Shown here: piece after piece, positions 43,471 to 53,359 of the stretch
Numbering within the stretch: the first letter of the stretch is position 1
Layout: the number at the start of each line of letters is the position of its first letter
DNA from: Flavobacteriales bacterium
GTDB taxonomy: Bacteria > Bacteroidota > Bacteroidia > Flavobacteriales_D > Crocinitomicaceae
DNA: 64,000 nt
Reading direction: 5' to 3'
Assembly (NCBI GenBank): GCA_947474675.1
Contig: CANJKA010000002.1
Location: 1-64,000, forward strand
Made by a program: the position numbers and the translations under genes
The notes under the pieces: model-generated
Told to the model about the DNA's origin: nothing
What the model saw: the letters and a program-made list of their open reading frames with translations, nothing else
Databases searched by the model: none

Positions 43471-44988
43471 TTATTTTTTAGTAAATTGAGATCTATAAAA
43501 ACCTTTATCTGAAATTACTTCAATATAGTACAATCCTGAATTCAATGCTTCTACATTAATTTCTGAATTCTTTGTTTTACCTTTCTGAATTAATTTACCA
43601 TCGATACCTACAATTGAATAACTAAATTCCCCCTCTATCGAAACTGTTACCGTTTTTTCTGTTGGATTTGGATAAACAGTTAAATAATGAGAATTAGTTA
43701 TTTCTTTAACACCAACTTCATTCATACAACTAAAACTTTGCGTATCATAGAAATTTTGAACAATAACAGCATTTACTTTTAATAAATCAACACTCTCTAA
43801 ACCAGACACATATGAACTTGATCGTGCGTAAATAAAAGCAAAATCTCGACAAATAGATTCGCTTGGATTAATAGTGCATATTGTGGTCCCTAAAACATTT
43901 TTTCTATCTCCCTTAAGATTACCTTCAGCAACTTCGTTCCATGCAGAATTAACACTATTATCATATATAAAATTTGTCGGAGTATTTGAAGCGTCTAAAA
44001 AAGTTGTTCCATCTCCCTTTAGTCCTTTCAAATTATTATATAATTCTAGATTATTGTTTACAGAATCATATTGAATATTTGAACTTAGATTATGATTTAA
44101 TTCCATACAACCAAAAGCAGGCGGATTAATTCCATAACCGTGAGGTATTGTATTGAAATTATCGTCATTTGAATCACCATTATAGGCATAAGATAGAGAT
44201 AAATTTGAATCAGACCCTACAAAATCATCCGCATAATATCCTAAATCATAATCATTGAATAAACCAAATTTATAATCTGTATAAATATCTGTTGAACGAT
44301 TAAAAATCTCGCAATGAATAAAAGTAGTTTGATTTAAACAATCTCCTGCAGCAAATTGATACGCCATGACATGAATCTCTTGTCTTAAAGGTGTTAAACC
44401 TGAAGCTACATGAGGACAATTTTCATCATTCATAATTGAATAAACAGCTCTATCACCTCTAATTAAAGGATATTCTCCCAGTAAAGGCTCATATAGTTGA
44501 TTTCCATTTAAATCCTTAAAAGGAGCTAAAATTTTAGATTCACCATTCGAAACATCTCCATTTCCAGGCCAATCCAGAATTGAAGAAGGAGTAACATAGC
44601 CAGCCTGATTCCAATTTAAAATATGAAAGTTAATTTCATATTGATTTACATTCCATAATAAGGAATATTTTTGAACATAATTTCCAGCTGTATAATTGGT
44701 TGCAAAGGGACCTGAAATAAATTCATGATCTGAGTAAGTATTTCCAACACCTTTTAAGATCCCATTTACTTTTCCCATTGAAAGAAAAGAAGTTATAAAA
44801 ATAGAATTTACTCCATCGCCAAAATTAGATTTTGGAACATTGTAGGATGCTAAACCCATACCTTCATCATAAAATAAAAAACCATCACTTGTAATTAAAG
44901 CTTTCACATTATTAAATTCAAGATATTGCTTCGCTTGCGAAAAAATAAAAAATGGAAATAAAAATAAAAGTGATAATTGTTTTTTCAT
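43471..44988 (-). CDS. Large secreted protein with T9SS type A sorting domain
   Basis: A 505-residue protein with a signal peptide (MKKQLSLLFLFPFFIFSQ). The body has beta-rich repeats without catalytic motifs that I recognise; it contains an Asp/Gly-rich stretch (FKDLNGNQLYEPLLGEYPLI) and YSYAYNGDSNDDNFNT, patterns that often bind Ca2+. The C-terminal ~75 residues are a T9SS type A domain: LTVYPNPTEKTVTVSIEGEF, IVGIDGKLIQKGK, LNSGLYYIEVISDKG and FTKK. It is probably a cell-surface or released protein. Function unknown. Confidence 0.8.
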   Translation of the reverse strand: MKKQLSLLFLFPFFIFSQAKQYLEFNNVKALITSDGFLFYDEGMGLASYNVPKSNFGDGVNSIFITSFLSMGKVNGILKGVGNTYSDHEFISGPFATNYTAGNYVQKYSLLWNVNQYEINFHILNWNQAGYVTPSSILDWPGNGDVSNGESKILAPFKDLNGNQLYEPLLGEYPLIRGDRAVYSIMNDENCPHVASGLTPLRQEIHVMAYQFAAGDCLNQTTFIHCEIFNRSTDIYTDYKFGLFNDYDLGYYADDFVGSDSNLSLSYAYNGDSNDDNFNTIPHGYGINPPAFGCMELNHNLSSNIQYDSVNNNLELYNNLKGLKGDGTTFLDASNTPTNFIYDNSVNSAWNEVAEGNLKGDRKNVLGTTICTINPSESICRDFAFIYARSSSYVSGLESVDLLKVNAVIVQNFYDTQSFSCMNEVGVKEITNSHYLTVYPNPTEKTVTVSIEGEFSYSIVGIDGKLIQKGKTKNSEINVEALNSGLYYIEVISDKGFYRSQFTKK

Positions 44989-45067
44989 GAGATGGTTATT
45001 TAAAAATTAGTTTTCAAATCTAATCTTAAAATTCCATCAAAAAATGTAATTAACACAAAAATAACAA

Positions 45068-47182
45068 TTAAGCATTCACCCTCTTCAACCCTACTCTTTT
45101 TCGAGGTGCATCCACTTCCAAAACCTGAACATCCACATGCTCTTGTAACGAAATAAACTGCGACGGATCTTCTACATACACATCTGCTAAATTCGATTTG
45201 TGAATCAGTCCATTTTCTTTAATTCCGATATTCACAAAAGCACCAAAAGCAGTAACATTCGTAACAATCCCAGGTAAAATCATCCCTACATGTAAGTCAT
45301 CAATTGTACGAATTCTCGAATCAAATTCAATCACTTTTGCTTTTTTACGAGGGTCTCTTCCTGGTTTTTTTAATTCTTTGATAATATCTTCAAAAGTATA
45401 TCCATCCATATCAGGGAAGTCAGTTTTTTTAATTTCTTTTAAAACAGTTTCATTACCAATTAATTCAGGAACTTTTAATTTCAATTGTTTTGCCATTTTT
45501 TCAACAGCTTTGTAATTTTCTGGGTGAATCGCAGAATTATCTAGAGGGTTAACAGCATCTCGAACACGTAAAAATCCTGCGGCTTGTTCAAATGCTTTAT
45601 CCCCTAAACGTTTGACTTTTTTTAATTCATCTCTCGATTTAATTCCTCCATTTTCAGTACGATAAAACACAATATTTTCAGCAATAGAAAGTCCTAAACC
45701 AGAAACATAACTCAATAAATAAGGAGAAGCGGTATTCAAATCAACCCCAACTGTATTTACACACGAAACAATCACATCATCCAACGCATTTTTCAACATT
45801 CCTTGATTTACTTCGTGCTGATATTGCCCCACTCCTACTGACTTCGGATCAATTTTAACCAATTCAGCCAATGGATCCATCAAACGACGACCAATCGAAA
45901 CAGAACCTCTTACCGTAATATCAAAATTTGGAAATTCTTTTCTGGCAATTGAACTAGCTGAATAGATAGAAGCACCATCTTCATTCACAACATACACATC
46001 TAAATCACGGTCAAATCTCACTTTTTTAACCAAAGCTTCTGTTTCTCTTCCTGCAGTTCCATCTCCAATTGCGATTGCGTCAATTTTGTAAGCTTGAACC
46101 AATTGAAACAGTTTTGAACTTGCTTTCTCAACTTCTTTTTGAGGCGGATGAGGATAAATATTTACATTCGTCAATAATTCGCCTGATTCATCCAAACAAA
46201 CAACTTTACAACCCGAAGCAAAACCTGGATCAATTGCCAAAATACGTTTTGCTCCCAAAGGAGGAGCTAACAATAGTTGACGTAAATTAGTCGAGAAGAC
46301 TTTTATAGAATCTTTATCAGCTTTCTCTTTTGCCTCATTCATGGTTTCTGTTTCCAACGAAGGACACATCAATCTTTTATAAGATTCTGCACATGCTTCA
46401 GAAACAAGATTCGCACAACCATCGTTTCCTTTGACAAAAAAACGTTCTAAACTTTCCAATGCTTCTTCTTTTGAAGGCTGAGTTTTTAAAGATAAAATCC
46501 CTTCACGTTCCGCTCTAAATAAAGCTAAAAAGCGATGAGAAGCACATTTATAAAGCGGTTCAGAAAAATCAAAATAATCTCTATACTTTACCCCTTCTAC
46601 CTCTTTTCCTTTTACCAATTTGGTCGTAAGTATCGATTTTCGTTGAAATAAAGTTCTTACTCTTGCTCTAGCAACCGTATTTTCATTGATCCATTCAGCA
46701 ATAATATCTTTTGCACCAGAAAGAGCCATGTCTTCATCAATTACCTCACCCTTCACAAATTTATCAGCCATAACGAAAGGATCTCCCCCCCTTTGTGACA
46801 TGATCATTTTTGCCAATGGTTCCAGTCCTAATTTCTTAGCTTTATCTCCTTTTGTTTGACGTTTTTGTTTGAATGGTAAATACAAATCTTCCAAAACAAC
46901 AGAATCAAAACAAGTATTGATTTTTTCTTTTAATTCAGGAGTTAACTTTCCTTGTTCCTCTATTGAAGCTAAAATTGTTTTTTGGCGACTACAAATATCT
47001 TCGAACTTCTTAGCAAAATCACGAATATCCGCAATTTGAACCTCATCTAAACCTAATGTCATTTCCTTTCTATAACGAGCAATAAATGGAATTGTAGCTC
47101 CTTCAGACAGAAGAGATAAAGTATTTACAATCGATTTTTCAAGGATCGAAGTCGCAGATTGTACAAAAGAAATTGTCGTCAT
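45068..47182 (-). CDS. tex: Tex-family RNA-binding transcription accessory protein
   Basis: A 704-residue Tex/YhgF protein: N-terminal helical region (IPFIARYRKEMTLGLDEVQIADIRDF), YqgF-like RNase H-fold domain (ILAIDPGFASGCKVVCLDE), helix-hairpin-helix pair (TVGVDLNTASPYLLSYVSGL) and a C-terminal S1 domain (LHVGMILPGIVTNVTAFGAFVNIGIKENGLIHKS). These proteins bind RNA and act at stalled polymerase or ribosomes. A -7-like box TATCTTTA (minus strand, 47209-47216) lies 27 nt upstream of the start codon. The length is slightly shorter than in enterobacteria. Confidence 0.93.
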   Translation of the reverse strand: MTTISFVQSATSILEKSIVNTLSLLSEGATIPFIARYRKEMTLGLDEVQIADIRDFAKKFEDICSRQKTILASIEEQGKLTPELKEKINTCFDSVVLEDLYLPFKQKRQTKGDKAKKLGLEPLAKMIMSQRGGDPFVMADKFVKGEVIDEDMALSGAKDIIAEWINENTVARARVRTLFQRKSILTTKLVKGKEVEGVKYRDYFDFSEPLYKCASHRFLALFRAEREGILSLKTQPSKEEALESLERFFVKGNDGCANLVSEACAESYKRLMCPSLETETMNEAKEKADKDSIKVFSTNLRQLLLAPPLGAKRILAIDPGFASGCKVVCLDESGELLTNVNIYPHPPQKEVEKASSKLFQLVQAYKIDAIAIGDGTAGRETEALVKKVRFDRDLDVYVVNEDGASIYSASSIARKEFPNFDITVRGSVSIGRRLMDPLAELVKIDPKSVGVGQYQHEVNQGMLKNALDDVIVSCVNTVGVDLNTASPYLLSYVSGLGLSIAENIVFYRTENGGIKSRDELKKVKRLGDKAFEQAAGFLRVRDAVNPLDNSAIHPENYKAVEKMAKQLKLKVPELIGNETVLKEIKKTDFPDMDGYTFEDIIKELKKPGRDPRKKAKVIEFDSRIRTIDDLHVGMILPGIVTNVTAFGAFVNIGIKENGLIHKSNLADVYVEDPSQFISLQEHVDVQVLEVDAPRKRVGLKRVNA

Positions 47183-47513
47183 GTTTTATATTTTTCGAAC
47201 TGTAAATTTAAAGATATTTTGTCGATATATTTCAAATTAAAGGAATAGAAATAAACTAAAACTTCTTTTATCTTTTTTTTTCTTATTAGTGAAAATTTGT
47301 TATAAATCACATTAAATTATTGAAATATAAAGCTTTTTTTTATTGGTTGAAAGTCCATTTGATATAACTGAGTTTCATTCTAAAATATAATATAAATTTA
47401 AGCCTTTAGACTAAATATTAAACCATTTATGTCGACTTAAAAATGTTAAACTTCCTTAATTAAAGATGAATTATTGTATAAATTGAATACTTTTGTGTTC
47501 CAACACAATTAAA
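47183..47513. promoter_or_regulatory. Divergent promoter region of tex and the RlpA-like gene
   Basis: 331 nt, very AT-rich. TATCTTTA (minus strand, 47209-47216) is the likely -7 box for tex, and TACTTTTG (plus strand, 47488-47495) for the RlpA-like gene. Poly-T tracts near 47267-47283 and 47331-47341. No gene was seen here. Confidence 0.55.
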
Positions 47514-47876
47514 ATGAAGTATTTAATAATTAGTACAATTGCCTTTTTAGCATTTAGTTTTACAATTCAAACCGTTTATTCGGAACAAGGAAAAGCGTGT
47601 TATTACTCCAATAAATTTAACGGTAAAAAAACAAGTTCAGGAGAAGTGTTTTCTCAAGATAATTTAACAGCTGCTCATAAAACTTTAAAATTAGGAACTT
47701 TAGTTAAAGTAACGAATTTAGCAAATGACTCGACTGTTGTTGTCAAAATAAATGACCGTTTAAGCAAATCATCTGGTCATGTAATAGATGTATCTCTAAA
47801 AGCTGCAAACAAGTTAAATTTTGTACGAAATGGATTTGCAAAAGTTAAAGTTGAATCTATCACTACGAGTAATTAA
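47514..47876 (+). CDS. RlpA-like septal-ring/cell-wall protein (double-psi beta-barrel)
   Basis: A 120-residue exported protein with a signal peptide (about 1-24). The mature part is a single RlpA double-psi beta-barrel: GKACYYSNKFNGKKTSSGEVFSQDNLTAAHKTLKLGTLVKVTNLAN, then VVKINDRLSKSSGHVIDVSLKAA. The conserved acid (Asp in INDR) and the T-AH pair match the family. RlpA enzymes cut naked glycan strands in peptidoglycan; the short form here lacks the SPOR domain. The start at 47514 is chosen because the -7 box TACTTTTG (47488-47495) excludes the earlier in-frame start. Confidence 0.85.
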   Translation: MKYLIISTIAFLAFSFTIQTVYSEQGKACYYSNKFNGKKTSSGEVFSQDNLTAAHKTLKLGTLVKVTNLANDSTVVVKINDRLSKSSGHVIDVSLKAANKLNFVRNGFAKVKVESITTSN

Positions 47877-47899
47877 AATCCGTATCTTTGTAAAAAATA

Positions 47900-48202
47900 A
47901 TGGAAATGAAAAATTTAATTTTTTTACTAGGTTGTACCATTTTAGTTTCCTGTTCTCAAAAAACAGTAGAGCCAGTTGCAATAGTTGAAACTGTACCTCC
48001 AACTGCAGAAGAAATTGCACAAGGAAAAGATCTTTATTTAAAACATTGTATGAAGTGTCATAAACCAAAAGTTTTTGCTCCCGGTGATTTCACTATTAAA
48101 CAATGGACAAAAGTGCTTCCCAAAATGTCTAGAAAAGCAAAAATTGATGCTATAAAATCAAATCTTATTCGAGCTTACGTGTTGAGCGGCGCAAAAAAAT
48201 AA
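47900..48202 (+). CDS. Small c-type cytochrome lipoprotein
   Basis: A 100-residue protein: lipobox LVSC near residue 18, a short Pro/Glu-rich linker and one heme-binding CMKCHK followed by PKVFAPGDFTIKQWTKVLPKMSR, with Met as a possible distal ligand. It is a monoheme cytochrome anchored in the outer face of the membrane. The start could also be the second Met (47906). It lies 23 nt after the RlpA-like gene and 3 nt before the CoA-transferase gene. Its redox partner is not evident. Confidence 0.7.
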   Translation: MEMKNLIFLLGCTILVSCSQKTVEPVAIVETVPPTAEEIAQGKDLYLKHCMKCHKPKVFAPGDFTIKQWTKVLPKMSRKAKIDAIKSNLIRAYVLSGAKK

Positions 48203-48205
48203 AAT

Positions 48206-49264
48206 ATGTTTTCTAAATTAATTATTGTTGATGCATCTACCGTATTAGCAGGACCATCTGTAGGTACTTTTTTTGCTGAATTAGGTGCTACCGTAATTAA
48301 AGTAGAAAATTCTTCTTCTTATGACGTTACTCGTTCATGGAAATTACCTTCTGAAGATAAAAATTCGATTATTTCTGCTTATTTTTCAAGCGTAAATTTT
48401 GGAAAAAAATACATTCAATTAGATCTAAAAAATAAAGAACATCATACTCAATTTTTGAATTTAATTAAAGTAGCAGATATTTTAATTTCAAATTTTAAAA
48501 AGGGGGATGAAGAAAAATTACAAATTGAAGACAAAGCCTTAAGGAGATGTAATCCCGGTTTATTAATTGGAAAAATTAATGGATTTGGTAAAGAGAGTGA
48601 TAGAGTTGCATACGATTTAATCTTACAAGCAGAAACTGGATTTATGTCCATGAATGGAACACCTGAAAGTGGTCCTGTGAAAATGCCTGTTGCTTTAATA
48701 GATGTTCTTGCGGCTCATCATCTAAAAGAAGGTCTTTTGTTAGCTATGTTAAAAAAGAAAGATACTGGTGTTGCATCAACAATTAGTGTTTCTTTATACG
48801 ATGCTGCTGTTTCTAGTTTGGTTAACCAGGCTTCTAATTATCTGATGAATAATCATATACCACAACGAATTGGAAGTTTACATCCAAATATTGCTCCCTA
48901 TGGAGAACTTTTTGAAACAAAAGAAAAAGATTTAATCACTTTCGCTATTGGTAGTGATTCACATTTTAAAAAATTGTGTAATTATTTAAAAATAATCGAA
49001 TTAGCAGAAAAAACGGAATTTAATTCAAATCAATCTCGCGTTATAAATCGTACAGAATTGCAACGTCTACTTCAAGAAAAAATAAAATATCTTTCTACAA
49101 TAGAAATTCTTTCAGAAATGAATTCTTTAAATGTTCCTGCGGGAAAAGTGAAAAATCTAGAAGAAGTATTTCAAAATGAAGAACTTCAAAAATCGATTCT
49201 AAAAGAAGAAATTTCAGGAATACCTTCACAGAGAGTATCATCAATCGCTTTCAGATGGGAATAA
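48206..49264 (+). CDS. CaiB/BaiF-type CoA-transferase (family III)
   Basis: A 352-residue family III CoA-transferase, similar in layout to alpha-methylacyl-CoA racemase. The N-terminal segment reads VLAGPSVGTFFAELGATVIKVENSSSYDVTRSW, and the catalytic Asp is in PVALIDVLAAHHL, where the family has GxPxxDxxaG. The interlocked-ring fold requires the C-terminal half, which is present (PAGKVKNLEEVFQNEELQ). The substrate is unknown. Here it is in a group with a lipoprotein cytochrome, an unusual pairing. Confidence 0.8.
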   Translation: MFSKLIIVDASTVLAGPSVGTFFAELGATVIKVENSSSYDVTRSWKLPSEDKNSIISAYFSSVNFGKKYIQLDLKNKEHHTQFLNLIKVADILISNFKKGDEEKLQIEDKALRRCNPGLLIGKINGFGKESDRVAYDLILQAETGFMSMNGTPESGPVKMPVALIDVLAAHHLKEGLLLAMLKKKDTGVASTISVSLYDAAVSSLVNQASNYLMNNHIPQRIGSLHPNIAPYGELFETKEKDLITFAIGSDSHFKKLCNYLKIIELAEKTEFNSNQSRVINRTELQRLLQEKIKYLSTIEILSEMNSLNVPAGKVKNLEEVFQNEELQKSILKEEISGIPSQRVSSIAFRWE

Positions 49265-49275
49265 TTATTTAGATT

Positions 49276-49866
49276 TTAATTCTTAATTTTTCTCATTCTT
49301 TCTTCTATCTTCTTTGTTAAAAGATTAAAGAATAATTTTCCATCCTTTTCATTTAATTTTCTTCCAAAACGGACCGTTTTCCCCATGTAATCGAATTCCA
49401 TGCGTTCTCCACCTTTTACCCAAGGAGAGTTTTCCCAAACCGCTTGTAAAGAATTTTCTTTTGGTTGGAGCATCCTCATTTTTTTAATATTCTCTAAATA
49501 ATAAGGAGTTGCTTTACCATAATTTTTAATAGACCGTTTGTAAACAAAAGCAGTTTCATTGACTTTAATTAATTCTTTTCCCCACAACAACCAGAAATAA
49601 GATCTTCCAATTTTAAAAGCGTAATACAACCAGAAAGCTAAAAAAACAAATACGATAATATTCAATTGTTCATTAACATCTGCCTTTTCACTTAATATGA
49701 AATTTTGATGATTAATGTAAAGAATAACAGAAACACCAATAACCAACCACATTCCGATCCAAGCTCCCATCAACGCTTTTACTATTGTTTTAGCTGCTGG
49801 ATAAATTACAAATGTTGATTTTTGCTTATCTTCTAAAAAACTTATACGTTCACCAATCCATTTCAT
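49276..49866 (-). CDS. Membrane protein of unknown function
   Basis: A 196-residue protein with two or three hydrophobic segments (about 28-52 and 68-92) after a charged N-terminus, then a soluble C-terminal half with a PH-like beta pattern (VYKRSIKNYGKATPYYLENIKKM, MEFDYMGKTVRFGRKL). I do not recognise the family. It converges with the CoA-transferase gene, with an 11-nt gap. It lies downstream of norF but is probably not part of the nor operon because about 97 nt separate them. Confidence 0.5.
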   Translation of the reverse strand: MKWIGERISFLEDKQKSTFVIYPAAKTIVKALMGAWIGMWLVIGVSVILYINHQNFILSEKADVNEQLNIIVFVFLAFWLYYAFKIGRSYFWLLWGKELIKVNETAFVYKRSIKNYGKATPYYLENIKKMRMLQPKENSLQAVWENSPWVKGGERMEFDYMGKTVRFGRKLNEKDGKLFFNLLTKKIEERMRKIKN

Positions 49867-49963
49867 CCTGCAAAAATAGGAAAAAGTTAAAGATTGAAAA
49901 GATAATTCTGAGAAGACTTTTAACTAAATTAAAAAACAAATGGTATTAAATAAAATTTTTAAT

Positions 49964-50191
49964 TCAGTGTAAAGCTATTAGGATGATAAAATTGACAAGT
50001 ATTACAATAAAAGAGATAATAAATTTCCAAAAGGTATGTGCTTTTTTTAATTCCATAAATTGAAAAGCAACGAATAAAAACTTAGCTGTAAAAAGTCCTA
50101 GAATAAGGTAAACAAAATTAAATTGTTTACTCAAGAAAAAAGCTCCTATAGTTAACACCATTAATAGAATCCAAGTAGTTTGATTTTTCAT
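49964..50191 (-). CDS. norF: NorF-like / cytochrome c oxidase subunit IV-like small membrane protein
   Basis: A 75-residue protein that is almost wholly two or three transmembrane helices. KLNFVYLILGLFTAKFLFVAFQFMELKKAHTFW-type text matches the COX4_pro/NorF group. Such small proteins sit beside norE in nor operons and help full NOR activity without being part of the purified enzyme. The position directly after norE (11-nt gap) supports the call. Sequence alone would not settle it at this length. Confidence 0.65.
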   Translation of the reverse strand: MKNQTTWILLMVLTIGAFFLSKQFNFVYLILGLFTAKFLFVAFQFMELKKAHTFWKFIISFIVILVNFIILIALH

Positions 50192-50202
50192 TACTCGCTA
50201 TT

Positions 50203-50784
50203 TTAAAAAATTAAATAAATAACAGGAAACAAAATCAACCAAATTAAATCGCACATGTGCCAAAATGCTGAACTAGCCTCAAAGTCTTCTTCTTTAACTG
50301 CTGAACTGTTTTTTTTCATTGATAGAAGCATTATGAATAAAATCACCAATCCTACCAAGACATGAACAAAATGGAATCCCGTTAACAACCAGTAAAATGT
50401 GAAAAACGTATTATATTCTAGTGTGATTCCTGCTATACTTTTATGGTAAAATTCATAACTTTTAATGATACAAAAAAGTGTTCCTGTCAATAAAACTAAT
50501 TTCAAGTAAAAAGAAGATTTATCAAAATTTTTCAATTTAAAATAATGAGTTGATTGAGCCATTAAAAAACCACTTGTCAGTAATACGATTGTGTTAATTG
50601 AACCTAACGTAGTGTTAAGCATCATTTTAGAAGTATGAAATAATTCAACATTACTTTTACTGATAATCACCATAGCGACTAATGTCAACCCAAAAGTGAT
50701 TAATTCAAGCAAAATAATAATCAATAATAAAATTCCTCCTGGTGGATAATAGATGTTTTTATATCCTAGTTTATTTTCTTCCAT
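50203..50784 (-). CDS. norE: NorE, cytochrome c oxidase subunit III family
   Basis: A 193-residue protein with five transmembrane helices of the heme-copper oxidase subunit III fold. The segment FHFVHVLVGLVILFIML carries the subunit III histidine pair, and SSAFWHMCDLIWLILFPVIYL is a typical last helix. Placement between norD and norF fits NorE, an accessory protein for nitric oxide reductase. It lies 9 nt after norD. Confidence 0.8.
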   Translation of the reverse strand: MEENKLGYKNIYYPPGGILLLIIILLELITFGLTLVAMVIISKSNVELFHTSKMMLNTTLGSINTIVLLTSGFLMAQSTHYFKLKNFDKSSFYLKLVLLTGTLFCIIKSYEFYHKSIAGITLEYNTFFTFYWLLTGFHFVHVLVGLVILFIMLLSMKKNSSAVKEEDFEASSAFWHMCDLIWLILFPVIYLIF

Positions 50785-50793
50785 CTTTTGACT

Positions 50794-52560
50794 TTAAGAT
50801 TGATGTTTAATTTTCTCATATAACTTTACCATGGATTGTAAAAGTTCAGTGGGAGAAGTCAGAATTTGATAATTATTCTGACCAAACATTTGGGGTAAAT
50901 AATATTTCGATTCAGCTTCAATAGCAAGTGCATAGGAATTTATTTGACGTTCATTTAACTCACGTAAAGCTTGTTTCACATCATTTATTCCATATTTACC
51001 TTCGTATTTATCAAAATCATTTGGCTTACCATCTGAAATTAAAATAACCCACTTGTTTTTCGTACTTCTTAAATCAAGCAAAGCACCTGAATGTCTCAAA
51101 GCTGCTCCCATTCTTGTGTAACCTTGAGGTTCAATTTCACCAATTTTATATTTTGCACAGTCCCAGTTTTCATCGAATTCTTTCAATGTTAAAAAAGAGG
51201 AATAATTTCTCGTTTTCGAATAAAAACAATTGATTGAAAAATCAACATCAAATTCGTTTAATATCTCTCCAAAAAGAATAGAAACTTGTTTTTCAACGTC
51301 AATAACTCTATTTCCATTTGCGTAACCATCACTTGATAAGCTAATGTCTAACAGTAATAGAATAGATAAATCTTTGTCCTTTTTACGATTAGAAATGTAA
51401 ATGTTTTCTGAAGGAGTACGTTTACAGTGAATATCGACAAACAAATCTGTAATTGCATCAATATCAAACTCATTACCTTGCGTTTGTCTTCTCAATTGTT
51501 GTTGTTTATTATTCACATTCGCCAACATTTTTCGAAGTCCAATTAAAGTTGACGTGTTTTTTGCTAATGTACTTTTATAATAAGTTAGATTTGTTTTGAC
51601 TTGAGAAATTGGATACACTTTACAAAAATCTTCTTTGTAAACTCTTTTAGAATAATCCCACTCATCGTATTTTAAATGATATCCCTTTGAATCAACTTCT
51701 GCACTTTCAGAAATTGTTGTGTTTTCAATAAAATCAGCTTGGTAAACGGAATGTGCTGCATCATCTACACGAACTGTGTATTTCATATTCAACTCATCTA
51801 AGGCATTTTGATGATCTTCTAATTCATCGTCTCCATCAAAATCTCTCCAAACTCCATTAAATTCATCAACTGTTTCAACTTTTTCAAAATTATGCGTCAT
51901 TACATAATCTTCTTGTTGCTTTTTATCAACCTCAACGCTAACAATACTTTCAACCGCTTTTGCTTTTAATATAGTCGTAGGTTGTTTTTCGTTTGCTTTT
52001 TTTATAATCTCTGAAAAGTTTTTTAATTTTTTATCTGAGATTTCTTCTACATCATTCTTCATCCATTTACCATATAACCAGGTATAATCGGGAGATTTTT
52101 TATCAGAAGTATTTGAATCAATATATTCTTTAAAAACAGTATATATTTCAATAGTCAAGGGGAATTCTTCAAAAAGAACTTTCAGAACTAAATCTGAATT
52201 TTCAAAGGCTTTTTTTTGAGATAAATCGGAAGGTTGTTCTTCTACTTCATTCCAATTTAGATTTAAGTTTTTTTGAACTGAAAGGTATAATATCCTGTAT
52301 AAAAAATAAGAATAATTTAGCTCTTTTGGTTTGAATTCTGAAAAAGTAGATGGCAAAAAGAAACTGTTATTTTTATACCCTCCTTCTCTCTCGGCAGGGT
52401 ATATTTCAATTGGTTTTCCTGTGATAGCTCTCGCTAAAATTGTTAATTTAGGTTTAATGTCGGTAAGTGTAATCGTTCGTTCAATTACTTCAATAGGAAT
52501 CTTCTTATTATTTTTAAAATAATTTGCAAATTTTCCAAATATGAATTCATCTAAAGACAT
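50794..52560 (-). CDS. norD: NorD, von Willebrand factor A-domain activator of nitric oxide reductase
   Basis: A 588-residue protein. The C-terminal VWA domain (about 395-588) has the MIDAS motif DISLS in LLLLDISLSSDGYANG, plus YTRMGAALRHSGALL and WVILISDGKPND. The N-terminal two thirds are a helical NorD-type region with the NorD-like QRRQTQGNEFDIDAITD element. With the MoxR ATPase NorQ it is thought to insert the non-heme iron into NorB. It starts at the norQ stop codon (one-base overlap), so the two are translationally coupled. Confidence 0.88.
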   Translation of the reverse strand: MSLDEFIFGKFANYFKNNKKIPIEVIERTITLTDIKPKLTILARAITGKPIEIYPAEREGGYKNNSFFLPSTFSEFKPKELNYSYFLYRILYLSVQKNLNLNWNEVEEQPSDLSQKKAFENSDLVLKVLFEEFPLTIEIYTVFKEYIDSNTSDKKSPDYTWLYGKWMKNDVEEISDKKLKNFSEIIKKANEKQPTTILKAKAVESIVSVEVDKKQQEDYVMTHNFEKVETVDEFNGVWRDFDGDDELEDHQNALDELNMKYTVRVDDAAHSVYQADFIENTTISESAEVDSKGYHLKYDEWDYSKRVYKEDFCKVYPISQVKTNLTYYKSTLAKNTSTLIGLRKMLANVNNKQQQLRRQTQGNEFDIDAITDLFVDIHCKRTPSENIYISNRKKDKDLSILLLLDISLSSDGYANGNRVIDVEKQVSILFGEILNEFDVDFSINCFYSKTRNYSSFLTLKEFDENWDCAKYKIGEIEPQGYTRMGAALRHSGALLDLRSTKNKWVILISDGKPNDFDKYEGKYGINDVKQALRELNERQINSYALAIEAESKYYLPQMFGQNNYQILTSPTELLQSMVKLYEKIKHQS

Positions 52561-53339
52561 TAAATCATAAGATTACATAAATCAGTAAGTGCTTCAGACA
52601 CATCTAAATCATCTGTTAACGGCTCAATTACAGCAACTTTTACTGCTAATCTTTTTCCTAATCCTGAATGAATTAATTTTGCAGCATCAATCAATAAACG
52701 TGTTGATACCGTTTCAGACAATCCTAATTCAGTCAGGTTTCTAATTTTATTACCAATTTGAATCAGTTTTTTAGCATCCCCTTCATTGATTTCTGTTTCC
52801 TGAATAAGAATTTCAGTTTCAATTTTTGCTTCAGGATAACCAAAAGATAATCCAATAAAACGTTGACGAGTTGACGGCTTCAATTCTTTAAATCCTTTTT
52901 GATAACCTGGATTAAAAGAAGCGACTAACATAAAATCTTCGTGCGCTTTTACTGTTTCTCCTAATTTATCAATATATAATTCTCTTCTGTGATCCGTCAA
53001 TGAATGAATTGCCACAATAACATCTGGACGAGCTTCTGCAATTTCATCTAAATAAATGATTGCTCCTTCCTTTAACGCTTTTATTAAAGGACCGTCCATC
53101 CAAACTGTTTCAGCACCTTTAATAATAAAACGACCAATCAAATCGGTAGAAGAAGTTTCTTCATGACAACTAATTGTAATCAATTTTTTATCTAATTTAT
53201 GAGCCATAAATTCAATAAAACGTGATTTACCTGTTCCGGTTGGTCCTTTTAACAAAAATGGAATTTTGTTTTTATAAGCCTGCTCGAAAACTTCAATTTC
53301 TTTACCAACAGAATGGTAATAAGGAGATTCTTTAATCAT
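52560..53339 (-). CDS. norQ: NorQ, MoxR-type AAA+ ATPase (CbbQ/NirQ/NorQ)
   Basis: A 259-residue AAA+ ATPase with Walker A KGPTGTGKSR (31-40), Walker B IIYLDEIAEA, sensor region VASFNPGYQKGFKELKPSTRQRF and the family-typical SLTDHRRELYID. CbbQ-type ATPases work with a VWA partner (here NorD) to remodel and activate a metalloenzyme. Start MIKESPYYHSVGKEIEVFEQ. It lies 78 nt after norB, and a hairpin sits in that gap. Confidence 0.92.
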   Translation of the reverse strand: MIKESPYYHSVGKEIEVFEQAYKNKIPFLLKGPTGTGKSRFIEFMAHKLDKKLITISCHEETSSTDLIGRFIIKGAETVWMDGPLIKALKEGAIIYLDEIAEARPDVIVAIHSLTDHRRELYIDKLGETVKAHEDFMLVASFNPGYQKGFKELKPSTRQRFIGLSFGYPEAKIETEILIQETEINEGDAKKLIQIGNKIRNLTELGLSETVSTRLLIDAAKLIHSGLGKRLAVKVAVIEPLTDDLDVSEALTDLCNLMI

Positions 53340-53359
53340 TTTGTTTCAATTTAAAAAAG

